This document shows positions 55,803-64,000 of a DNA stretch of 64,000 nucleotides, in pieces. This DNA is from Agriotes lineatus (taxonomy: Eukaryota; Arthropoda; Insecta; Coleoptera; Elateridae), in contig CALNHX010005853.1 in assembly GCA_940337035.1 (NCBI GenBank), forward strand, positions 1 through 64,000, written 5' to 3'. The notes beneath the pieces are model-generated. The model was given only the letters and a program-made list of their open reading frames with translations, ran no database searches and was not told the DNA's origin. Position 1 is the first letter of the stretch; each line of letters opens with the position of its first letter. The position numbers were made by a program, and so were the translations under genes.

Positions 55803-58009
55803 CCAGGTAAGGTTGGCTTGTTAACTTAGTAGACAGATTTAGCAAAAGGTCCTTCGAATTTGTATAGTAATTTTGATATTAGAATGAATCAAAGGCGTAG
55901 CATTCTAACTACTTTTAAGATTATTCTATACATATTTATTTCATCTTTATAATGCACGATTTTCCTTAATTTGTTTGCGAGAGCCACTGGAATCAAAATA
56001 AATTTTCTTATTTTATAATAGTGGTAAATGAAAAGTTGCCTGCTCTTCGAATTCCCAGAATTCTATAGTAAGTATTTAGATCCTGTATTAAAACGAGGGA
56101 TTCCAACATTCAATTGTTTAATAAAAGAGGGTACACAACGAATATTAGTCACGCATATTTTCCGTTAACCAAAACTAAACAAATTTAGCCGGCAAATAGG
56201 TCGGTCATGTTTAACTTTCTTCTCAAATTAAATTATTCCACGATTTTTCGACCACAGTCCGATAGTAACAGCAACAGCTTCTACAATAACTTACGAGATG
56301 ATTTTTAGTGTCCTCGAAATCATGTTTACAATTGCGGTAGTAGCAACTATAGGAGCTCAATTATTATTAATTGCCCCTTTATATAAATTTTTTCGAATTT
56401 ATTATATTCAGGAGGCGCTCTTCTCTTGCTGCGAGTTTGAATCGAGTGGCGTGAGTGTACAAGACAGCATTTCCAGGTGCTCAGTTATAAATTATGGTAG
56501 CCCCACCATCAATTTTATGATATTTGGAAACAAATTATGGTATAGTCAAGCTTTATTTTCAGGTAGTATTTTTATTATTAGACATATTATATAGGTACTT
56601 ATATCCTTGAAAAGAAAATACCCAAATTCATTTGTTTAATTAATGTAAAAAGAAATTAAAATATAAACAGTAATATATAAATATGCTCATATTATTTTTA
56701 TTGAAAAAACTATATAAGCATTACCTTCATTTAACTAAATTAAATGAAACATTAAAATAAAATACGTAAATCACCAATAGTAATACACATAAGTACCTAC
56801 TAATTAATATCGTATAACTCAAAATAATTCTACATCTTGTATACTATCCATGAGTTCAAAGCATTTTTAAAAGTGAATAAGAAATTAGTCAAGCTAAATC
56901 ATTATTTCATTTTTTGTATAATATATTTGAAGTATTTCTTTAGAGCGTTGATATTCGTAACAGCAACCATATTTTTTATTTCTTATGATACCAATACTAA
57001 GGAATTTATTGTCTTTAACAGTTTATTTCGAATTTTAGTTTTTATTTAATTTATCTTAGAGAACACCCTCTCACATGTCGTAGGGATAAAATATCTAGTA
57101 TACAAATTTATACAGTTTTCTTGAAACTTGATCGCGTTTCTTGGAAATGGAAATACTTGCAGTTATTTCTTTGTTGTTAGCCCTAAGAAACTCTAAAATT
57201 GTCAGAACTATTTGTAATAGACGCTTTTATGTAACAACTACTACTTGACCTGAAAGAAATGTATAAAAATTAGAGATGAATATATACCGTTTCGAGGTAA
57301 ATAAAGATTACCATGTAATCATTTCAAACATAGCCAGTTTTCAAATACACTTGAACTCAATAACTTTCCATTGATATAAGCAAAACTTCGCTGTATTTCT
57401 CTTCTAACAGACTGTATGAGTCTATTGAGCTGTTTTACAACTGATAGCGTCAAGTTTAAATTGAAATAAATCGATTATATTGGCATTGTTTGAAATAATT
57501 ACATGGTAATCTTTATTTACCTCGAAACGGTATATATTCATCTCTAATTTTTATACATTTCTTTCAGGTCAAGTAGTTGTTATTATATAAAAACGTCTAT
57601 TACAAATAGTTCGGACAATTTTTTAGAGTTTCTTAGGGCTAACAACAAAGAAATAACTGCAATTATTTCCATTTCCAAGAAACGTGATCAAGTTTCAAGA
57701 AAACTGTATAAATTTGTATACTAGATATTTTATCCCTACGACATGTGAGAGGGTGTTCTCTAAGACAAATTAAATAAAAACTAAAATTCGAAATAAACTG
57801 TTAAAGACAATAAATTCCTTAGTATTGGTATTATAAGCAATAAAAAATATGGTTGCTGTTACGAATATCAACGCTCTAAAGAAATACTTCAAATATAGGT
57901 ATTATACAAAAAATGAAATAATGATTTAGCTTGACTAATTTCTTATTCACTTTTAAAAATGCTTTGAAGTCATGGATAGTATACAACATGTAGAATTATT
58001 TTTAGTTAT

Positions 58010-61000
58010 TTCTTCTTCTTTGGGCGCTACGGTCCTTGTAGGACCTTGGCCTACTCAATGACCTTTTTCCATTCTTCTCTGTCTAGGGCCTTTCTTCTCC
58101 AAGTTCTTATTCCCAGTTGTTTTAAGTCATTTTCTACGTCTTCGTTCCACCTTTTTCTTGGCCGTCCTCGCTTCCTCCTACCCTCTGGTTTTCTTTCGTA
58201 TGCCATTTTTGGCGCTCTATTGTTTTCCATTCTTGCTAGGTGTCCCAGCCATTTCAGTCTTTGTGTCTTTATTGTCGTTACTATGTCTGGGTCTTCGTAT
58301 AGGTATTTTAGCTCGTGATTCATCCTTGTTCTCCATTCTTCTCCTTCTTTTATTGGTCCGTATATTCGTCTTAGTATTTTTCTTTCAAAGATGCATAGAT
58401 TTTTTGATCTTCCATTTTTAGCACCCACGTTTCGCTTCCATATGTTACTATTGGTTTAACAATAGTTTTGTATATTCTTTTCTTGATGTTTCTTGATGTA
58501 TTTCTGGATTTAAATATGTTTTTGAGCGCATAGAAGCTTTTGTTTCCAGCTGCTATTCTTGTTTTTATTTCTTCGCTTGTTTCGTTATTGTTTGTAATTG
58601 TACTTCCTAGATATTTAAATTCCGGGACTTCCTGTATTGTGTGATTATCTATTTGTATATTGTTTTGTTCTCTTCTTATATTTCTTGTGTTCAGCATGTA
58701 TTTGGTTTTTCCATCGTTTACTATTAATCCTGCCTTCTTGGCCTCTTTTTCTAGTTCCCGATATGCTGTCCTTAATGCTTGTTCTGTTCGTGCTATGATC
58801 ACTACATCATCTGCGAATGCTAGGTATTGGCAGCTTCTGTTATATATGTTTCCTCCTGGATTTGTGTCTATTTTCCTTATACATCTTTCTAATACTAAGT
58901 TGAATAATGTTGAGGATAGGGGGTCGCCTTGCCTCAATCCTTTTTCAACTTCAAATTGGTTAGAGAGTTTTCCTTGTTTTCTTACTCGGTTTGTAGTTTG
59001 AGATATTGTCATTTTCACGAGGCTGGTTAGTTTTTCAGGGATTCCGAACTCTTTCATTGTTTGTTCTATGTAATTTCTTTTTATGCTGTCGTATGCCTGT
59101 TTATAATCTATGTATATTTGATGAATATCTATGTTGTATTCGTAGCATTTTTCTAGTATAGTTCTGATTGTGAATATGTGATCGGTGGTTGATCTTCCAG
59201 TTCTGAATCCTGATTGGTATTCGCCTAGGATTTCTTCAGCATATGGTTTAATTCTGTTCGCTATGATTGAGCTTAGAATTTTGTAGACAACTCCTAGCAG
59301 GGCTATTCCCCTGTAATTGTTACATTCTAGTTTGTCCCCTTTTTTCTTATATATGGGGCAGATTATTGCACCTGTCCATTCTTCTGGCATTCGTTCTTCG
59401 ACCCATATGTTCTGCATTAGTTCTTGTATTTTGTTAATTAATTCTTCCCCACCATTCTTTATTAATTCGGTCGTTATCTCGTCTTCTCCCGGGGATTTGT
59501 GGTTCTGAAGCTTCTTCACTTGTTGTTTAACTTCTTCTCGTGTTGGGGGCAATATGTTTATGTGTGGACCATAATACTCGCTGTCTTTGTCCTCTTGTTG
59601 TTCTTCTTCGTTATCGTTACAGCTTAGCAATTCCTGGAAATATTCTCTCCATCTATTTATTATTTCTTCGTCATTCGTTATTAGCTTGCCTTCCTTGCTT
59701 TTGCATATATTTGTTCTAGCTTGGTAGCCTTCCTTTTGTTTTTTTACTTTTTGATAGAATCCTCGCGTGTTCTTTTTTTCATATTCTTGTTCCATTTTTT
59801 CTATCTCCTCTTTCTCGCATTTTCTCTTTTTGTTTCTACACAGATTTTGGGAATATCTTCTCTTGCTTTGGTATTCTTCTGTACTGGCTCTAGTTTTTCT
59901 TTGTAACATTTTCATTCTAGCTTCGTTTCTTTCTTTATGCGCTTTCTTACATTCTGCATCGTACCAATTGTTTCGCTTTGTTTTTGTTTTTTCTCCTATG
60001 ATTTCGTTTGCCACAGCATGCACTGTTGTTAGTATACTCTCCCATTTCTCTTGGATGTTTGTATTAATATTAGGTGTTTTCCTCAGAAGTGTTGTCATTC
60101 TTTGTTGGTATTTTGCTTGAGTTTCTTCTTTTTGTAATTTCTCGTGGTCGTATACTCTTTGTTTGATATCATTCTTTTGTGTATTTCTCTTCTGGATTAT
60201 TATTCTTTGTCTATACCTTCCTTGTACTAAAAAGTGGTCAGAGTTGCAATTTGCCCCTCGGTAACTTCTCACGTCAATGATGTTTGAAGCGTGCCTTCTA
60301 TCTATGAGGAAATGATCCAGCTGGTTGCGTGTGCTTCCATTTGGGTGTATCCAGGTTTCTTTATGTATACTTTTGTGTGGGAATCGGGTGCTCGAAATTG
60401 TCATATTTTTTCCCAATGCGAAATCAATGAGTCTCAACCCATTTTCATTACTAATGTCGTGTTTGCTGTGTTGGCCTATTGTTGGTCTATATGCTATTTC
60501 TTTGCCTATTTGCGCGTTTAAATCTCCGAGGATTATTTTGACGTCGTATTTTGGCACTGATTCGTATGTTCTTTCTAGTATGTCGTAGAAGTTGTCTTTT
60601 TCTCTTTCATCTGCTTCATTTGTTGGGGCGTGGAAGTTTATGTACGTGGTATTGTGGAACCTGCCCTTCATTCTTAGTGTGCTGATTCGCTCATTTATTG
60701 CTTTGAAGTCTGTTATCAGGTGTATTATTCTCTTGCTGACCAGAAATCCTGTGCCTAGCGTGTTGTTTTTATTACCGCTATTGAATAGCGTAAACTCTTT
60801 AAGGTCTAAGATTTCCTTGCCTTTCCATCGTATTTCTTGAAGTGCCGCTATGTGTATTTTATATCTTGTTAGTTCATTTTTTAGCTCTTGCATAGCTCCG
60901 ACTCTATACAAGCTTAGTACATTCCATGTAGCTAATATTATGTCGTTTTGCCTTTTCCTTTTTCGTAGCTGGGGTTGTTTCCGTTGATCAGTCCGGCATT

Positions 61001-61311
61001 CAGAACTTTGAGCTTCCGTAACTTGGGTTTTTTTCCGGGATACAGGTTTTTACACCCAGGGGTAGTTGGCCCCTTGCCCAACCCCCTTTTCGGAGGGCCA
61101 TTTCTCCCGCTCTCGTCTGCCCTGACCCCACCTTCCACCGGGGTTGGTTACCCGATCTCCGGAGGGGTTGCTCAGGTTTCCGGGGTTCGCCACCTTTATC
61201 TTCATATAAAGGCTACTTGGAGGTGAGAGTCGGAATTGGGTAGGAGAGGCTATGCGATGCTAACTGGAAGCAGCATCGTGTGTGACGCATGCACTACCCC
61301 ATTTGAACCCC
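58010..61311 (-). mobile_element. RTE-type LINE, nearly full-length, with 12-bp target duplication
   Basis: ATTTTTAGTTAT flanks both sides (57998-58009 and 61312-61323). On the minus strand the element runs from 61311 (GC-rich 5' untranslated part, 60960-61311) through an endonuclease-reverse transcriptase gene to 58010. It ends in GAAGAAGAAA instead of poly(A), like the RTE copy at 9.4 kb. The target duplicate lets the insertion be placed exactly inside the right arm of the palindrome. Only one frame break was seen, so the copy is young. Confidence 0.9.
58051..60911 (-). CDS. RTE endonuclease-reverse transcriptase polyprotein (one frame break)
   Basis: A single long frame of 846 residues (60911-58371) encodes an N-terminal apurinic-type endonuclease: ILATWNVLSLYRVGA just before the first ATG, HIAALQEIRWKGKEILD, KIILGDLNAQIGKE, NQLDHFLIDRR and CNSDHFLVQGRY. 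A lysine/glutamate-rich linker follows, then RT: WTGAIICPIYKKKGD, NNYRGIALLGVVYKI, YQSGFRTGRSTTDH, IYIDYKQAYDSI (first aspartate), LRQGDPLSSTLFNLVLE, YLAFADDVVIIART (active site), FKYLGSTIT and TYGSETWVL. One base is short in an A run near 58403, after which 58051-58428 supplies the expected end (FERKILRRIYGP, KWLGHLARMENN, GRPRKRW). CFDP2/BovB-like endonuclease plus this RT fits the RTE group. The true start may be a little upstream of 60911. Confidence 0.88.
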
Positions 61312-62241
61312 ATTTTTAGTTATACTATATTAATTAATAGGTACCTATGTGTATTACTATTTGTGATTTACATATTTTATTTTAATGTTTCATTTAATTT
61401 AGTTAAATGAAGGTAATGCTTATATAGTTTTTTCAATAAAAATAATATGAGCATATTTATATATTAATGTTTATATTTTAATTTCTTTGTACATCAATTA
61501 AACAAATGAATTTGGGTATTTTCTTTTCAAGGATATAAGTACCTATATAATATGTCTAATAATAAAAATACTACCTGAAAAAGCTTGACTATACCATAAT
61601 TTGTTTCCAAATACCATAACATTGATGTTGCTGCTACCATAATTTATAACTGAGCACCTGGAAATCCTGTCTGGTACACTCACGCCACTCGATTCAAACC
61701 CGCAGCAAGAGAAGAGCGCCTCCTGAAGATAATAAATTCGAAAAAATTTATATAAAGGGGCAATTAATAATAGTTGCGCTCCTATAGTTGCTACTACCGT
61801 AATTGTAAACATGATTTCGAGGACTCTAAAAATCATCTCGTAAGTTATTGTGGAAGCTGTTGCTGTTACCATCGGACTGTGGTCGAAAAATCGTGGAATA
61901 ATTTAATCTGAGAAGAAAGTTAAACATGACCGACCTATTTGCCGGCTAAATTTGTTTAGTTTTGGTTCACGGAAAATATGTGTGACTAATATTCGTTGTG
62001 TACCCCCTTTTATTAAAAAACTGAATGTTAGAATTCCTCATTTTAATACAGGATCATATACTTACTATAGAATTCTGGGAATTCGAAGAGCAGGCAACTT
62101 TTCATTTACCACTATTAAAAAATAAGAACATTTATTTTGATTCCAGTGGCTCTCGCAAATAAATTAGGAAAAATCGTGCATTATAAAGATAAAATAAATA
62201 TGTATAGAATAATCTTAAAAGTAGTTAGAATGCTACGCCTT

Positions 62242-63340
62242 ATTTCGTGTTACAAATTTAACCCATAGGTAATTTTTTTAATTCAGAACCGTAGTAGATT
62301 TGGCCTCTTTAGAATCAGTACTCTTCTTATAATCACACGGATATAACTATTTTTACACATCTTTCAATAAATATCTCATATCTTTATAGCTTAGCTTGAA
62401 AAAATATTTTTTCATAAAACTTGAGCGCTGGAAACGATTATTTACAAAGGAAGATTTTTAGAAAGAATTTGTGCAACCAGTAACCAAATGTTCACACCGA
62501 TGATAAAAGTATTCAGCCGATATTGGTACAAAATAATTTTAAATTCTTACCAAACGCATCGACAAAATGTGCAGATAGATTTTACTAGAGATAGTTTTGA
62601 ACCTTCTTCAGCGAACTATTCTGGGCGACTTTGAGTGACTCAAAGCGCTAGCAGAATGCCAGATTAATTTTCTTCTATATTCTGTCAATACGACATTGTA
62701 GTGTAAAGTGTACCCACTAGAAAAAAAATCAGAAATTGTTTGTAGAAGCACAAGTTCTTTCTTCCTGCAGTTTCTATATTTATGGACCATTGATGAAGTT
62801 ACAGGATCGCCGTTACCAATTAGTTGCAGGGTGTCTGTCGCTGGATCACAGGTTGAATAAGCGACTTAATGTACACGGCAAATTTTTGTAACTATACTTC
62901 TAAATACAATTAAAAAAGAAAGATGTGTTTCTATTGAACACGCCTCTTAGTATCGGAAACAAAATAACTTTGAACAATTGGTTTAATGACTAGGTTAACT
63001 AATTTAATAGAACTAAATTTACAAAAACTAACTTGCTCCAATTGAGCATTGGCGTCCAGGACTAGTGCAATTTAAAATAAAATTGCAAACTTCTTGACAT
63101 AAGAGGGGCTCTGATTCTTGGTTGTAAAAAATAGTATTCAACTCAGCTTCGAACAGTGAAACGCAGTGCAGTGCAGCGAACTGTGCTCTGCCGAGCGGTT
63201 TTCTATCGCCAAGGCAAACCTGGCAGGTGTGACACGGGGACAGATACCGTTTAATGCTTTTCAAATAACCCTTTTAACCAACTGTAAGACCAATATAATA
63301 TTCTAATTACATTGAAACAAAATACATACACATTTCATAT
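62242..63340. other. No gene recognised
   Basis: The minus strand has a moderately long readable stretch (62600-62880) and a frame at 63028-63264 with CHTCQVCLGD, faintly like an integrase H2C2 finger. Neither is convincing. No element ends identified. Confidence 0.3.
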
Positions 63341-63379
63341 AAGAATAAACTTTAAATACACCGATAAGAGTCAAGGTCC

Positions 63380-64000
63380 GACGCGTCGACCGGCCTCTCT
63401 GACCATTGCGGCTATGAGAAAAGCAATAACATACAGACGGATTGTCCCAAACCAAGCGGAGTCGGGATTCAGTTTATTTAGTACACATAAACATCGCCAA
63501 ATTAATAAGTAAAAATAAGATGAAAGAGTTTCTGAAGGATATCAGAGACAAACTAACTAAACTGGAGGAGAACGGGCAGATAACGGAGAAACGGGAAATG
63601 AGAATAGAGCAAAAATTGGACTCAATATAGTCGGAGATAACGAATCTTAAAAGAGAAAACGAACAAAGAGAACGGGAAAATGACCAACTAAAAGGGAAAA
63701 TCATCAGGCAAAACAAGAAAATCTAATGGTTATAAAGGGAAATAATTTACTGACTTTTGGCATAAAGGAAATGAAAACCCAGCAACAGAAGATAAAAGAA
63801 ATAATAAACCAAATCCGAGTTGAAATTATACCGAATGAAGATATAACAAATATTAAGAGAATAGGAAAAAGGGAAGAAAACAAAGACAGACCAATAATGA
63901 TTGAAATAAGAAATGGGAATAAGAAAGTAGAAATAATAAAGTCAACCAAAAATCTGAAAAACACAAACTGGAGAATAAGCGAAGACTACACTAAAGAAAT
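63380..64000 (+). pseudogene. LINE ORF1 (coiled coil + RRM-like region), cut by the window end
   Basis: The plus strand reads KEFLKDIRDKLTKLEENGQI and EKREMRIEQKLDSI, a coiled coil with one stop near 63630. It continues TNLKRENEQRERENDQLKGK, then after a frame change NLLTFGIKEMK, EIIPNEDITNIKRIGKREEN, DRPIMIEIRNGNKK and TNWRISEDYTKE to the window edge. Heptad-like coiled coil followed by the FGI(K/E)E...RIGK...RP(I/V) pattern is typical of ORF1-like proteins of insect LINEs. The rest of the element lies outside the window. Confidence 0.65.

Larger units (their letters stand above)
55892..62241. repeat. Large palindrome (arms ~1.45 kb), right arm split by an RTE LINE
   Basis: The left arm 55892-57337 is inverted in the right arm, made of 57481-58009 plus 61324-62241. 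Both arms total about 1.45 kb and are roughly 93-95% identical by eye. The centre 57338-57480 is a ~140-bp spacer. The arms carry a similar open stretch (56298-56594 plus, 61543-61872 minus; RVLEIMFTI, VATIGAQLLLIAPLYKFFRI) with no known domain, probably open by chance or part of an element. Removing the LINE and one target copy restores symmetry. It may be a foldback transposon or an inverted duplication. Confidence 0.85.

Noticed and set aside
56298..56594. A membrane protein encoded in both arms of the palindrome
   Set aside because: The similar hydrophobic frames in the two arms follow from their sequence identity. There is no known domain, and differences do not favour synonymous sites by eye.
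63028..63264. A gypsy integrase H2C2 finger (CHTCQVCLGD)
   Set aside because: Only one cysteine pair and no flanking histidines or integrase core; too weak to call.

Overview
The window reads as insect nuclear DNA. It is AT-rich with little single-copy coding sequence, and it is packed with transposon classes typical of beetle, hemipteran and other insect genomes: RTE, I/R1-like and CR1/jockey-like LINEs, a Penelope-like element, BEL/Pao and Ty3/gypsy fragments, a P element, two hATs, piggyBac, a pogo-like tail, a DUF4817 transposon and tRNA-derived SINEs. Introns have GT..AG ends. A 23-bp run of N at 46667-46689 shows this is a draft assembly.

Layout. 1-3100: decayed pieces (a PHD-type finger, a pogo-like tail, a Penelope-like RT/GIY-YIG). 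3.5-4.7 kb: C2H2 zinc-finger gene A, with frameshifts. 5.8-6.8 kb: CR1/jockey-like RT relic. 8.4-9.4 kb: 5'-truncated RTE LINE. 9.4-12 kb: unrecognised GC-richer DNA. 12.2-13 kb: a segment duplicated at 41-41.7 kb. 14.6-18.5 kb: a complete-length P element with terminal inverted repeats and a perfect 8-bp target duplication. 19.4-25.75 kb: a nest in which an unrecognised coding relic is split by a hAT (DUF659 type), which in turn holds two tandem SINE-like units and a second hAT (DUF4371 type) with a perfect 8-bp target duplication. 26-32.5 kb: piggyBac and DUF4817 relics plus two copies of an unnamed ~1.8-kb repeat, one of which splits the piggyBac gene. 34.5-38.5 kb: an apparently intact DNA transposon with a spliced ~748-residue transposase, terminal repeats and many subterminal motif copies. 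38.7-39.6 kb: C2H2 zinc-finger gene B, intact and paralogous to A. 39.9-48.6 kb: SINE-like and hairpin elements, a LINE relic, the assembly gap and a gypsy fragment with a short LTR. 48.7-52.8 kb: I/R1-like LINE with RNase H. 52.8-55.8 kb: BEL/Pao pol. 55.9-62.2 kb: a ~3-kb palindrome split by a nearly full-length RTE LINE with a 12-bp target duplication. 63.4-64 kb: the start of another LINE ORF1.

The only host-like genes seen are the two zinc-finger paralogues. They share the same acceptor context and N-terminal module, and a conserved exon-like segment is also duplicated (12.8 and 41.5 kb). The simplest reading, which is inference, is a tandem zinc-finger gene array whose introns and spacers have been filled by transposons.

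Most reading-frame breaks in the younger elements fall in short homopolymers. Some may therefore be base-calling errors rather than real decay.
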